In this document: positions 10,616 to 19,037 of the stretch, in pieces
Numbering within the stretch: the first letter of the stretch is position 1
How the letters are laid out: every line of letters starts with the position of its first letter
From: Pseudonocardiales bacterium
GTDB taxonomy: Bacteria; Actinomycetota; Actinomycetes; Mycobacteriales; Pseudonocardiaceae
Direction of reading: 5' to 3'
Length of the DNA stretch: 42,744 nt
Assembly (NCBI GenBank): GCA_019243635.1
Contig: JAFAUB010000088.1
Location: 1-42,744, forward strand
The notes under the pieces: model-generated
Database searches by the model: none
What the model was told of the DNA's origin: nothing
The model's input: only the letters and a program-made list of their open reading frames with translations
Made by a program: the position numbers and the translations under genes

Positions 10616-11943
10616 GTCCTGCGCCCCGCAGCGACCAGCTCTCTGTGGTCGAGGTCGTCCAGCTCCGGGTAGACGGGGCAGCCGAACACCGGCGTGAAGG
10701 GGGCGAAAGTGTCCCACTCCCGGTTGGCGCGGAGCGCGGTGGCGATCGGGTTGTACGCGCTCCAGAAGTCACCGCCGAGCAGCCGCACCAGGTACATCTC
10801 CAGTTTGTCGCGCGAGGTGGTGGCGTTCGCGTCAGCGAGCGCGCTGATCAGCTCACTCCCGTAGAACGAGAGGATCAGCCGGACGTAGGTGTCGTAGCCG
10901 GTCTTGAAGAAGTCGGCGTACTCCGCCGTCAGACGGTTCTCCGCCGCGGGCTCGGCGAGTGCCTGCGCGATCGTGGTGGCCGCGCGCGCCCCGGTGACCA
11001 TGGCTACCAGTACTCCCCCGGAGAACATGGGGTCACCGAAACAGCCCGAGTCACCGACCATCAGCCAGCCCGGCCCGGTCACCTGGTCGGTGTGGTAGCA
11101 GTAGTCGGCCTCGACCCGGAACTCGGTGGACGGTCGGGTCCCGGTCAACCGCTGAGTGATCCGGGGGATACGGGTGGAGTGTTCGGCGAAGACCTGCTGC
11201 GGCGTCGTGCCCCGAAACACCGCGCGCGGCGTCACGGTACCCACGCTGATCTTGTGCTGGGACAGCGGAATGGCCCACACCCAGCCGTCGGGGTGGCTGC
11301 CGATCTGGATGTCGCCCTCGTGTCCGGGGTTGTGCCGTTCGTCGAGCCCGTCGTAGTGCCTGAACACCGCGACCATCCGCAGTTTGTCGATCGTCTTCCG
11401 TAGTCCGAAACGATGGGCGATCGTCCCGGCCCTGCCGCTGGCGTCGACCACGTACGACGCGCTGAGCTCATGCTCCTGCCCGTTGTGCCGGTAGCGCACT
11501 CCGGTGATCCGCTCACCGGTCATCACCAGCTCGGTCACCTGGGCCTGGTGGACGACCCGGGCGCCGGCCTTATCCGCCTGGTCCAGCATGACCTGGTCGA
11601 AGTGGGCGCGCTCCACCTGGAACGTCTCGGAATGGCGGCCGTCCCCCTGCTTGGAGAAGTCGGCGCGGAAGACCCCTGCGTTGAAGAACTTCGTCCCGGT
11701 GGGGTCGATGAACTCTCCCCCGCGTTTGACAACGTACCCCTGCGCCTTGACCGCGTCCAGCAACCCGAGCCGTTCCAACAGGCCCGCCATGTACGGCAGC
11801 ATCGACTCGCCGATGTGGAACCGGGGAAACGACTGCCGTTCCAGCACCACCACCGAGCGGCCTCGCCTGGCGAGGGTCGCCGCGCAGACCGCGCCGGCCG
11901 GCCCGCCGCCGATGACGACCACGTCGAGCGTGGTACCCGCCAT
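10612..11943 (-). CDS. FAD-dependent halogenase (Asm12-like chlorinase)
   Basis: The protein has 443 residues. It has an N-terminal GGGPAGAV flavin site and the halogenase-specific WxWxIP motif (GWVWAIPLS, near residue 220). A second flavin-contact region reads VGDSGCFGDPMFSGGV. These mark the phenolic or pyrrole class of flavin halogenases rather than simple monooxygenases. In maytansinoid pathways the enzyme chlorinates C-19 of the AHBA-derived ring, an inference here. The ATG at 11943 is chosen because AAGGAGG lies five bases upstream; the GTG two codons earlier sits on top of that site. It is the first gene of the leftward operon and lies about 50 bp downstream of a recognisable promoter. 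Confidence 0.94.
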   Translation of the reverse strand: MAGTTLDVVVIGGGPAGAVCAATLARRGRSVVVLERQSFPRFHIGESMLPYMAGLLERLGLLDAVKAQGYVVKRGGEFIDPTGTKFFNAGVFRADFSKQGDGRHSETFQVERAHFDQVMLDQADKAGARVVHQAQVTELVMTGERITGVRYRHNGQEHELSASYVVDASGRAGTIAHRFGLRKTIDKLRMVAVFRHYDGLDERHNPGHEGDIQIGSHPDGWVWAIPLSQHKISVGTVTPRAVFRGTTPQQVFAEHSTRIPRITQRLTGTRPSTEFRVEADYCYHTDQVTGPGWLMVGDSGCFGDPMFSGGVLVAMVTGARAATTIAQALAEPAAENRLTAEYADFFKTGYDTYVRLILSFYGSELISALADANATTSRDKLEMYLVRLLGGDFWSAYNPIATALRANREWDTFAPFTPVFGCPVYPELDDLDHRELVAAGRRT

Positions 11944-11984
11944 GTCCACCTCCTTGCCGGCGCGCCGCGTGTCGCAATCTCACC

Positions 11985-12060
11985 GTGTCCAGACACTCTA
12001 GGTGGGTAACGACAATGCGTACAATGCTGTTTTCCAGTTCGGGTCCATTGTGAAGTAATC
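11985..12060 (-). promoter_or_regulatory. Promoter and upstream element of the halogenase operon (copy 1 of a duplicated regulatory region)
   Basis: On the minus strand a -35-like TTGTAC (12024-12019) is separated by 18 bp from TAGAGT (12000-11995). The start point would fall about 45 bp before the halogenase ATG. Two direct 9-base repeats of the form GCATTGTNN (minus strand, roughly 12008-12026) overlap the -35 and could be an activator site. About 62 bp, including the region upstream of the -35, is close to 80% identical by eye to 14219-14281 in front of the methyltransferase gene. Conservation of both hexamers and of the 18-bp spacing supports function. SARP binding is a guess. Confidence 0.6.
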
Positions 12061-12072
12061 GGCTTTCCCCAC

Positions 12073-12104
12073 TTGACAATGCCCGCCCGCTAAGGCCACA
12101 TTAT
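12073..12104 (+). promoter_or_regulatory. Possible promoter for the P450 gene
   Basis: TTGACA at 12073-12078 matches a -35 hexamer exactly. The best -10 candidate, CATTAT at 12099-12104, is 20 bp away, which is longer than usual. The site faces the P450 and sits back-to-back with the halogenase promoter. The weak spacing keeps confidence low. Confidence 0.25.
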
Positions 12105-12136
12105 GCTTGACGGCAGCGACAGTCCCCGACGGTCGC

Positions 12137-13282
12137 ATGGGGAGTGAGATGGTGGGCACGGCGATCCGGCGGGTGACCACACCGGCCGGAGACTTCGCCT
12201 GGCTGGTGACGAACTATGACGACGTGAAGGCCCTGCTGTCCGATCCTCGTGTGGACCTCTCGCATGCCGCACCGGAGCGTGCGGCCCGTGTCTCCCGCTC
12301 AGCCTTCGGTGGCCCGATGGGCGACCCGACCGAACTCGCAGCACAAGTCCCGATGCGCCGCCTCGTCGCGTCGGCGTTCTCCGCGCGGCGAATGGCGAGC
12401 CTGCGGCCGCGGGTGCGAGAGATGATCACGGGCTCGCTCGACGCCATGGCGGACCATGCGCAGCCGGTTGACCTCCATGAGGCGGTGTCCTTTCCGCTTC
12501 CGGCACTCGTGATCTGCGAGCTCCTCGGCGTGCCGTACGCCGACCGGGAGGATTTCCGTCGCTGGTCTGACGACGCCGTGAACACCATCGACACAGCGCG
12601 CTCCCAGGCCGGGCTGACCCGACTGCGGGTTTACATGCGAACCCTGGTGGAGCGCAAGAAGTCGCACCCGGATGATGATCTTATCTCTGACCTGGCCGCT
12701 GTAGCTACCGCCGACCCTGAGCTGACCGTCGACGACATCGTGATGTTCAGTGTCGTGCTTCTCCTGGCCGGCTACGAGACCACGATGGCCGCGATCGACC
12801 GCGGGATGATCCTGTTGCTCACTCGCCCTGAGCAGGCGGATGCATTGCGCCACGACCCAGAGCTCGTCGCACCGGCGGTCGAGGAGATACTTCGCAAGCT
12901 GCTGCCCACGCCCGCATCCGGTGCTGAGCAGACCATAGGACTACCTCGCTACGCCAACACCGACTTCACCTTCGACGGCGTCACCATCCACACCGGTGAG
13001 CTGGCCATGCTCGGGCTGCGCGTGGCCAACCTCGATGAAAAACTCTTCCCCGAACCGACCCGGTTCGACGTGCATCGCGGATGCAACCCACATCTGACCT
13101 TCGGGCACGGCCCGCACTTCTGTCCCGGTGCCTCACTGGCCCGGATCGAGCTGCGAACGTTGTTCTCCGCCCTTCTCGACCGGTTCCCGACGCTGCGGTT
13201 GGCTGTTCCGGTCGAGTCGTTGCGGGGACGTGACGAGCTGCTCACCGGGGGTCTAGTAGCGGAGCTGCCGGTGATGTGGTGA
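12137..13282 (+). CDS. Cytochrome P450 (candidate Asm11-like epoxidase)
   Basis: A bacterial class I P450 of about 381 residues. The I-helix has LLLAGYETTMAA, the K-helix ExxR lies in VEEILRK, and the heme loop is FGHGPHFCPGASLAR with its cysteine ligand. An early substrate-recognition region reads AWLVTNYDDVKALLSDPRV. The start is uncertain: ATG 12137 has no clear ribosome site; ATG 12149 has GGGGAG four bases upstream but gives a short protein; TTG 12107 adds ten residues. Even the longest form lacks about 20 residues normally present at the N-terminus. A 14-codon open frame at 12103-12147 ends just before ATG 12149. In ansamitocin-type pathways an oxidase makes the C-4/C-5 epoxide, so this is the natural candidate. 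It ends 14 bp from the convergent methyltransferase. Confidence 0.88.
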   Translation: MGSEMVGTAIRRVTTPAGDFAWLVTNYDDVKALLSDPRVDLSHAAPERAARVSRSAFGGPMGDPTELAAQVPMRRLVASAFSARRMASLRPRVREMITGSLDAMADHAQPVDLHEAVSFPLPALVICELLGVPYADREDFRRWSDDAVNTIDTARSQAGLTRLRVYMRTLVERKKSHPDDDLISDLAAVATADPELTVDDIVMFSVVLLLAGYETTMAAIDRGMILLLTRPEQADALRHDPELVAPAVEEILRKLLPTPASGAEQTIGLPRYANTDFTFDGVTIHTGELAMLGLRVANLDEKLFPEPTRFDVHRGCNPHLTFGHGPHFCPGASLARIELRTLFSALLDRFPTLRLAVPVESLRGRDELLTGGLVAELPVMW

Positions 13283-13296
13283 GGCTGTGCGGGAAC

Positions 13297-14120
13297 TCAT
13301 TTACCCGGGCGCTTGGCTACGACCATAAGGTAGCCTAGTTCCGGAATATCGACCAGGTCTTCCATGTCGATCAGATCAGCGGCCATCTCGTCGCCCTGAC
13401 CGAGGTTGTGGCGCTTCGCCCACCGCGACCACCAGATGTAGCTGTTGCGAAGCGTCTGCTCACTGATGTCCAGGATCTCCTCGAACCACAGTCCCGCGTT
13501 TCGGAGCATGGGGGGTGGTCCTCGGCCTGCACTATGGTCGCCATGGAATGGCTGTAAAACCGGTTCACCGTCGGTTGCTTGGCGACGGGGATCGGTGCGC
13601 GCTCGAAGGAGTCGGTCAGGACCAGCCGGCCTCCCGGCCGGAGTGACCGGCGGATCCGCGCGAGCACCTGCCCACGATCCGGCATGTGAAAAAATGACTC
13701 GAGGGCGATAGCAGCATCGAAGTACTGTGCCGGAAACGGCAGTTCCATCGCATCTGCCCACTGGAACACCACCCGCTCAGCCACTCCCGCCGACTCCGCA
13801 AGGGAGTTGGCGAGTCTCACCTGCTCCCGGCTTACCGAGATACCGGTCACGCGAGCCCCGGTGAGCCGGGCTATCCGCACACCAGGCCCGCCGATCCCGC
13901 AACCGACATCGAGGAGGTGGCTTCCGGCCCCGATCTTCAGCTTCTCGGTCATCACATCGGTCAGCCGGTCGGTCGCCTCGCCAAGAGGGGCCTCGCCGTC
14001 GGGGCTGTCCCAGTAACCGACGTGCAGGTTGTCACCCGACGGCATGGGACCGGGCGAAGTGAAACGATCATAAAGCCGACCGACCTCGTCGGGTGTGGGT
14101 ACGAGAGCCGGCTTCTTCAT
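13297..14120 (-). CDS. SAM-dependent methyltransferase, Asm10-like candidate amide N-methyltransferase; frameshifted in this sequence
   Basis: From the ATG at 14120 the frame encodes a class I methyltransferase (GxYDRF-type entry, LLDVGCGIGGPGVRIA SAM loop, ADAMELPFP, LRPGGRLVLTD). It loses homology after HSMATIVQAEDHP, and the expected continuation (MLRNAGLWFEEILDIS and onward) lies in another frame ending at 13297. The break maps to a run of six G on the plus strand at 13510-13515. One extra base there joins both parts into an intact protein of about 274 residues. It may be a sequencing error or a real null allele. The family is that of ubiE/tocopherol-type methyltransferases. By cluster context it would N-methylate the macrolactam amide, as Asm10 does. 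It faces the P450 convergently and has its own promoter, a near copy of the halogenase one. Confidence 0.85.
13510..13515. other. G6 homopolymer at the frameshift site
   Basis: The six-base G run is where the two halves of the methyltransferase frame part. A seventh base restores continuous homology. It is a typical place for a length error or for slippage. Confidence 0.7.
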
Positions 14121-14205
14121 GGGACAGCATGCTCCTTTCTTGAGAATGGCTTCCCCGTGCGTGGGTACCAGGCCGTGACATGGGCGGTCTGACCGTAGAT
14201 ATAGG

Positions 14206-14281
14206 CCCGACAGACACCCTACGCGAATGACGGCAATGCGCACAATACTGTTTTCCGGCTCGGGTCCATCATGAAGTAACC
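14206..14281 (-). promoter_or_regulatory. Promoter and upstream element of the methyltransferase gene (copy 2 of the duplicated regulatory region)
   Basis: On the minus strand TTGTGC (14245-14240) is followed after 18 bp by TAGGGT (14221-14216), matching the halogenase promoter in both hexamers and in spacing. The 9-base direct repeats over the -35 are also kept (GTATTGTGC, GCATTGCCG). The leader to the methyltransferase ATG would be about 90 bases. The rest of the 14121-14510 gap holds this element and a short conserved coding-like segment. Confidence 0.6.
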
Positions 14282-14345
14282 ATGCTTCCATGCTGGAGGT
14301 TCGGCGCGTGCCGACGACCGACTTGCGTGTACTCGCACGGTGGAG

Positions 14346-14417
14346 TTGCCAGACTGTGGGTGGCCGATGGAGGCGCGACACTGTACGGAGGATCCGACCG
14401 CTGCCTACCGTGCTCTC
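14346..14417 (+). other. Conserved short coding-like segment upstream of the dehydrogenase gene
   Basis: Read in the frame starting LPD, this stretch encodes LPDCGWPMEARHC followed by TEDPTAAYRAL. A second stretch at 23765-23842 encodes LPDHGRPMEVRHC followed by GDDATQAY. About 14 of the first 21 residues agree, while the DNA differs mostly at third codon positions, as in conserved coding sequence. I do not recognise the family. It may be a small peptide or the relic of a gene. It continues in frame into the dehydrogenase gene, whose own start has a good ribosome site. Confidence 0.35.
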
Positions 14418-14510
14418 ATAGCCGACGAACCCTTGCCCGGGAGAGACGAGCTGTACGCCGGAGAAACTCTCTCGGCCAGGCGGCCACAGCCGCGACACTG
14501 CGGAGGTTCG

Positions 14511-15377
14511 GTGACCGACGACCAGACAACCGCCCGGCTCGCGGTCCTGGGAGCGGGTGTCATGGGAGTCGGCATCGCGACACTCGCACTCGGACACGGG
14601 TTGGGCGTCCTGTTGGTGGATGTCGACGCGGCCAAGCTCGACCGGGCCCCCATCGACGTCGCCACACAGTTGCGGTTGGCTCAGCTGATGGGTGCGCGTT
14701 CCGGGGAGGAACCCATCGGTGAGCTTGCGACGAGTACATCGGTGCACGATGCCGCAGCGGCGACCGTGGTGATCGAGGCGATCACCGAAGTCGCCGAGCT
14801 CAAGTCGAAGGTTCTGGTCGAGTTGTCGGACGTGGTGCGGCCGGGCACGCCGCTGGTGTCCAACACCTCGTCGATCCCCATCGATGAGCTGGCCGAGTCG
14901 CTGGCGCGGCCGGGGGAACTGGTCGGCACCCACTTCATGAACCCGCCCTACCTCATCGAGACGGTCGAGGTCATCCGAGGGGCACGCACCTCGGAGGCCA
15001 CGATGGCGGCGGTCACCTCGCTGCTGGCCGCCCTCGACCGGAAGGCGGTCGTCGTCCGGGACGCGCCGGGGTTCGTGACCAGCCGCATCCTGCATCCGAT
15101 GATCAATGACGCCGTCCGGGTCGTGCAGGCGGGTACGGCGACGGCCGATGCCGTCGACACCCTCATGCAGGGGTGTCTCGGGCACCGCACGGGTCCCCTG
15201 CGCACCGCGGACCTGATCGGGCTGGACAACCTCGTCGACTCGCTGCGGGTGCTGCACGAGAGGACCGGCGACGAGGGGTGCCTACCGTGCGAGCTGCTGC
15301 TGGCGAAGGTACGGCGAGGTCATCTCGGTCGGAAGAGTGGTCGCGGCTTCTACCGGTACGAGGAGGCACTGCCATGA
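14511..15377 (+). CDS. 3-hydroxyacyl-ACP/CoA dehydrogenase of methoxymalonyl-ACP synthesis (Asm13/FkbK-like)
   Basis: The protein has 288 residues, the normal size for the 3-hydroxybutyryl-CoA dehydrogenase family. The Rossmann loop is LGAGVMGVG near the N-terminus. The catalytic region has NTSSIPI and the His of GTHFMNPP, and the C-terminal helical domain contains GFVTSRILHPMINDAVRVV. It should oxidise the C-2 hydroxyl of glyceryl-ACP on the way to methoxymalonyl-ACP. The GTG at 14511 follows GGAGG at 14502-14506. An upstream in-frame start is possible but lacks a ribosome site. It ends in an ATGA overlap with the ACP gene, opening a five-gene operon in the fkb/asm order. Confidence 0.93.
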   Translation: MTDDQTTARLAVLGAGVMGVGIATLALGHGLGVLLVDVDAAKLDRAPIDVATQLRLAQLMGARSGEEPIGELATSTSVHDAAAATVVIEAITEVAELKSKVLVELSDVVRPGTPLVSNTSSIPIDELAESLARPGELVGTHFMNPPYLIETVEVIRGARTSEATMAAVTSLLAALDRKAVVVRDAPGFVTSRILHPMINDAVRVVQAGTATADAVDTLMQGCLGHRTGPLRTADLIGLDNLVDSLRVLHERTGDEGCLPCELLLAKVRRGHLGRKSGRGFYRYEEALP

Positions 15378-15667
15378 CCCTGTCGACCGACCGCACACCG
15401 GAGAGCACCGGTGCCATCGAGCAGAACCTGCTCCGATATCTGGAGTCGCGGACCAGGGCCCCGTGGGAGCCGGACCGCGACCTGTTCACCACCGGCGGGC
15501 TGTCCTCGTTGTTCGCGATGGAGCTGGTGGTGCACCTGGAGAAGTCCTTCGACGTGGTCATCATGGGCACCGACCTCAGGTTGGACAACTTCCGTACGGT
15601 GCGCGCGATGACGGCATTGGTGCGTCGGCTCCAGGCTCCTCGCGCCGGGGGCAGCGGCGGTGCGTGA
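15374..15667 (+). CDS. Discrete acyl carrier protein of the methoxymalonyl-ACP cassette (Asm14/FkbJ-like)
   Basis: A 97-residue carrier protein. The attachment site is Ser45 in GGLSSLFAMEL; the usual Asp of DSL is Ser, as in other glyceryl-ACPs of this cassette as I recall them. AGGAGG at 15361-15366 precedes the ATG by seven bases. The start overlaps the dehydrogenase stop and the end overlaps the acyl-ACP dehydrogenase start. It carries the three-carbon unit through dehydrogenation and O-methylation and presents it to the PKS acyltransferase. Confidence 0.92.
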   Translation: MTLSTDRTPESTGAIEQNLLRYLESRTRAPWEPDRDLFTTGGLSSLFAMELVVHLEKSFDVVIMGTDLRLDNFRTVRAMTALVRRLQAPRAGGSGGA

Positions 15668-16772
15668 AGGGCTTGCGGGGGCGACCGCACTGGTCACCGA
15701 GCTCGTCGCGGAACGGGCCGAGTCCTGGGATCGGCACGGTCTGCTGCCCGAGGAGCTGCTCAGGAAGCTGGGCGCCAGCGGCGTGTTGTGCGCCGAGGTA
15801 GCTCCAACGCACGGCGGCCTGGGCTTGAGCAGCCGGCACAACGGTGAGCTCACGGCGCACGTCGGGAGCCTGTGCAGTTCGGTGCGCAGCATCATGACCT
15901 CGCAGGGGATGGCGGCCTGGACGGTCCATCGACTGGGCGGTGCCGAGCAGCAGACCAGCTACCTGCCCCGGCTCACCGGCGGCGAGCTGGCGGCCGTCGC
16001 GTTCAGCGAACCGCACGCCGGCAGCGACCTGTCCGCGATGAGTACGCGGATTCGGGTGGACGGGGACTCCGTCGTCCTCGACGGGCACAAGGTGTGGGTC
16101 ACCGCCGCCCACTACGCCGATCTGATCCTGGTGGTCGGACGGTACCGTGATGGCGACGCCGCCGTGGTCGTCGTACCCGCCATCGCACCAGGGGTACGGG
16201 TGGAGCGGATCGCCGACCCGCTCGGCTGCCGGGCGGCCGGCCACGCGGACGTCCACCTCGACTCGGTCAGGCTGCCCGCGCACAGCGTGCTCGGTGCGGC
16301 CGGCCAGTCGTTGCCACTGCTGGTGACGTCGGCACTCGCCTACGGCCGCATATCCGTAGCGTGGGGCTGTGTCGGCATCCTGCGGGTGTGCCTGACCACG
16401 GCGGCCAGGCACACCCGGTCTCGCAGGCAGTATGGCAAGCCGCTCGTCGACCACCAGCTCGTCTCGCGGCATCTCGCTGAGCTGTTCGTCTCCGAGCAGG
16501 TCTCCACCCGCGTGTGCGAGCACGCCAGCCGGTGCTGGGACGCCGGGGCATCCGAGCTGGTCGTGGCGACCGTGCTGGCAAAACACGTCAGTGCCGGCAA
16601 CGCCGCCCGCGGCGCGGCCTCGGCAGTACAGATGTTGGCCTCGGCCGGAGCCCGTGACGGGCATGTGGTGGCGCGTGCCTATCGGGACGCGAAGCTCATG
16701 GAGATCATCGAGGGGAGCAACGAGCTCTGCCAGCTCATGTTGGCGCGACACGTGGTGGCGGTGTCGTCATGA
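15660..16772 (+). CDS. Acyl-ACP dehydrogenase of methoxymalonyl-ACP synthesis (Asm15/FkbI-like)
   Basis: A 370-residue member of the acyl-CoA dehydrogenase flavoprotein family. It shows the flavin-contact segment AFSEPHAGSD, a beta domain, the GRISVAWG helix and a C-terminal EIIEGSNELCQ region where this family places its conserved glutamate. In the methoxymalonyl cassette it oxidises the ACP-bound hydroxyacyl unit together with the upstream dehydrogenase. The GTG at 15660 overlaps the ACP stop by eight bases, and the end overlaps the next ATG, so translation is tightly coupled. Confidence 0.92.
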   Translation: MREGLAGATALVTELVAERAESWDRHGLLPEELLRKLGASGVLCAEVAPTHGGLGLSSRHNGELTAHVGSLCSSVRSIMTSQGMAAWTVHRLGGAEQQTSYLPRLTGGELAAVAFSEPHAGSDLSAMSTRIRVDGDSVVLDGHKVWVTAAHYADLILVVGRYRDGDAAVVVVPAIAPGVRVERIADPLGCRAAGHADVHLDSVRLPAHSVLGAAGQSLPLLVTSALAYGRISVAWGCVGILRVCLTTAARHTRSRRQYGKPLVDHQLVSRHLAELFVSEQVSTRVCEHASRCWDAGASELVVATVLAKHVSAGNAARGAASAVQMLASAGARDGHVVARAYRDAKLMEIIEGSNELCQLMLARHVVAVSS

Positions 16773-17866
16773 CCGAGAACGTGGTCATGATCAAGTGCCT
16801 GGTGTGGGACCTGGACGACACGCTGTGGCAGGGAACCCTGCTCGAAGGCGACCGGGTTCGGCTGCCCGACGCGGTGCGCGAGACGGTCGTGAAGCTGGAC
16901 GCCCGAGGCATCCTGCACTCGGTGGCCAGCAAGAACGACCGCGAGCTCGCCTGGGAACGCATGGCACACCTGGGCATCGATGACTACTTCGTGCTGGCTG
17001 AGATCGGCTGGGGACCCAAGTCCGACTCGGTGCGCAGGATCGCCGACCGCCTGAACTTCGCGCACCGCGCCGTCGCGTTCATCGACGACCAGCCCGCGGA
17101 GCGCGCTGAGGTGTCCTTTCACCTGCCTGAGGTGCGGTGCTACCCCGCCGAGCGAGCGAGCATGCTGCCCGAGCTGCCCGAGTTCAGTCCCGCCGTGGCG
17201 ACGGTGGACTCCCGTCAGCGCAGGCGGATGTACCAGGCCAGCTTCCGACGCGACGCCGAACGTGCCGAGTTCACCGGCCCGGACGAGGAGTTCCTGCGTT
17301 CACTGGAGTCGGTGATGCGCATCGGGCGGGCCACCGAGGAGGACCTGTCCCGGGTCGAGGAGCTCACGGTGCGTACCAGCCAGATGAACGCGACCGGGGT
17401 GTACTACTCCGCCACGACCCTCCGCAGCCTGCTGGCCGACCCCCGGCATGAGGTGCTGGTCGTCACGCTCGCCGACCGGTTCGGGCCACACGGAGCGGTA
17501 GGAGTCCTGTTGGTGGAAAAACACCCGGCGGGGGAGGAAAACCTCGGGGTATGGCACCTCAAGCTGCTGGCCACATCCTGCCGGGTGGTCTCCCTCGGGG
17601 CGGGGAGCACCATCCTGAACTGGCTGATCGACCAAGCCGCCTTGGCCCGCGTCCACATGGTGGCCGACTTCCGAGGTACCGACCGCAACCGGATGATGGA
17701 GGTCGCCTACCGGTTCGCCGGGTTCAGCCACCAACCGTGTGGCTGCCGAGCCCGTATCAGCCGGCACTCGGACCTCGACGACGTCCAACACCTGCACCTG
17801 GAGCCGGTTCCCCAGCGGAAGCCCACGACGATCGAGATCGTCGCACCGCGACTCGCCGAAGGGTAG
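16769..17866 (+). CDS. FkbH-like HAD-family glyceryl transferase/phosphatase (Asm16-like)
   Basis: A 365-residue protein with the HAD nucleophile motif VWDLDDTLW near residue 16, the SKND motif and the [12 protein letters not shown] acidic motif, joined to a C-terminal acyltransferase-like region ([15 protein letters not shown] onward). FkbH enzymes take 1,3-bisphosphoglycerate, remove the phosphate and load a glyceryl group onto the partner ACP, which is the committed step to methoxymalonyl-ACP. The ATG overlaps the previous stop (ATGA). An internal ATG at 16787 is an alternative start. Confidence 0.94.
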   Translation: MTENVVMIKCLVWDLDDTLWQGTLLEGDRVRLPDAVRETVVKLDARGILHSVASKNDRELAWERMAHLGIDDYFVLAEIGWGPKSDSVRRIADRLNFAHRAVAFIDDQPAERAEVSFHLPEVRCYPAERASMLPELPEFSPAVATVDSRQRRRMYQASFRRDAERAEFTGPDEEFLRSLESVMRIGRATEEDLSRVEELTVRTSQMNATGVYYSATTLRSLLADPRHEVLVVTLADRFGPHGAVGVLLVEKHPAGEENLGVWHLKLLATSCRVVSLGAGSTILNWLIDQAALARVHMVADFRGTDRNRMMEVAYRFAGFSHQPCGCRARISRHSDLDDVQHLHLEPVPQRKPTTIEIVAPRLAEG

Positions 17867-17924
17867 CCGACGTCAGCGAAACAGCGGACACGCCATGGGG
17901 TCCGCCACAGCGAACGGAGCGCAC

Positions 17925-18779
17925 ATGGGTGGCCAGATCGACGTCACCGATGAACTGCTCGACTACGTCAGGCGGGTATCGCTGCGGGACGACGCGATCC
18001 TGAGCGACCTGCGTGCGGCGACCGCGGCCCTGCCCGCCGGGCGGGTCATGCAGGTCATGCCCGAGGAAGCGCAGCTGCTCGCCCTGCTCGTCAGCGTGAC
18101 CAACGCCAACCGGGTTCTGGAGATCGGAACGTTCACCGGCTACAGCACGCTGTGCATGGCACGGGCGCTCCCCGCCGACGGCCGCCTTGTGACGTGCGAC
18201 ATCAGCGAGAAGTGGCCTGCGATCGCCAGTCCGTACTGGGAGCGCGCGGGGGTGGCAGACCGCATTCACGTCCGCATCGGCGACGCCGGCGAGACCCTGG
18301 CCGAGCTTCTCGCCGCGCAGGGACCGGACAGCTTCGACTTCGTCTTCATCGATGCCGACAAGGCGAACTACCGGCGGTACTACGAAGACGCCGTCACGCT
18401 GGTGAAGCCCGGTGGTCTCGTCGCGATCGACAACACCCTCTTTCTCGGCAGGGTCATCGATCCGACCGCACAAGACCCGGACACCACCGCGATCCGCGAG
18501 CTCAATGCCACGCTACACGACGACGACCGAGTCGAGATGTGCCTGCTCGTCATGGCCGACGGTATCACTCTCATACACAAGAAACTCTCAGGAGCGGCAC
18601 TCAGCATCACCCCAGTCATCCCGCCGGCTAGCGGGCGGGCCCAGCCGAGAACGTTAGACCGGGAGGGTGCCGAAGCGTGTGCACACCGTGAGAGCACAGA
18701 CTGTGGACCTCACCCAGAAGCGCAAAATCCGCCACGAATTGGTGGCCGACTCGAGAATCCCTACCGACCGCCCGGTTAG
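17925..18779 (+). CDS. O-methyltransferase of methoxymalonyl-ACP synthesis (Asm17/FkbG-like) with a C-terminal extension
   Basis: A catechol/caffeoyl-CoA O-methyltransferase-type enzyme. [13 protein letters not shown] is the SAM loop, and [11 protein letters not shown] plus the following VAIDNTLF region hold the metal-binding acids. It methylates the enol or hydroxyl of the ACP-bound unit. The ATG at 17925 is preferred because CGGAG lies upstream; an ATG at 17895 is in the same frame. The family normally ends near HKKL (about residue 225), but this frame runs about 60 more Pro/Arg-rich residues of no recognisable domain. A GC hairpin lies inside that tail. The extension may reflect loss of an original stop codon. 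Confidence 0.9.
   Translation: MGGQIDVTDELLDYVRRVSLRDDAILSDLRAATAALPAGRVMQVMPEEAQLLALLVSVTNANRVLEIGTFTGYSTLCMARALPADGRLVTCDISEKWPAIASPYWERAGVADRIHVRIGDAGETLAELLAAQGPDSFDFVFIDADKANYRRYYEDAVTLVKPGGLVAIDNTLFLGRVIDPTAQDPDTTAIRELNATLHDDDRVEMCLLVMADGITLIHKKLSGAALSITPVIPPASGRAQPRTLDREGAEACAHRESTDCGPHPEAQNPPRIGGRLENPYRPPG
18620..18639 (+). terminator. Possible GC-rich hairpin after the methoxymalonyl operon
   Basis: CCCGCC and GGCGGG arms enclose an eight-base loop, with no T-run after. It lies within the C-terminal extension of the O-methyltransferase, about where the family normally ends. Confidence 0.25.
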
Positions 18780-18786
18780 TGGTGCT

Positions 18787-18797
18787 ATACAATGTAT
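18787..18797. promoter_or_regulatory. Short palindrome upstream of the regulator gene
   Basis: ATACAATGTAT is a perfect 5-1-5 palindrome in the 258-bp gap before the SARP gene. Its ACAATG core recalls the repeats in the two duplicated promoters. It could be an autoregulatory site; evidence is thin. I see nothing else convincing in the gap. Confidence 0.2.
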
Positions 18798-19037
18798 CCA
18801 GGGATCGATACCACGAGGGGGCCGCACGAGGGGCCGGCTTGGTCCGCCTGCTGCGGGGAAAATGCAACAGCCCATCGGTGCATGGCCTTGACGAGGGCCC
18901 GGGTCTTGATTTCCGGGAAAGACGGCCGTAGCGACTGCATCAGCGGCGGCGGAGAATTCTCCGGATACCTGCGGACGATGCTGTGACGATCCCGGTCCGC
19001 GATTCCCGTCCGCCGACTTCTCCGAGGGGAGGAAACC

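Noticed and set aside
11998..12048. Matching 16-codon minus-strand frames starting MDP in both duplicated promoter regions (also 14219-14269)
   Set aside because: Both lack a ribosome site, and their stop overlaps the -10 hexamer. Conservation is better explained by promoter and upstream element.
13371..15257. A 628-codon minus-strand frame that includes the methyltransferase
   Set aside because: The part upstream of 14120 lies antisense to the dehydrogenase gene and crosses the promoter; only the segment from ATG 14120 has methyltransferase homology.
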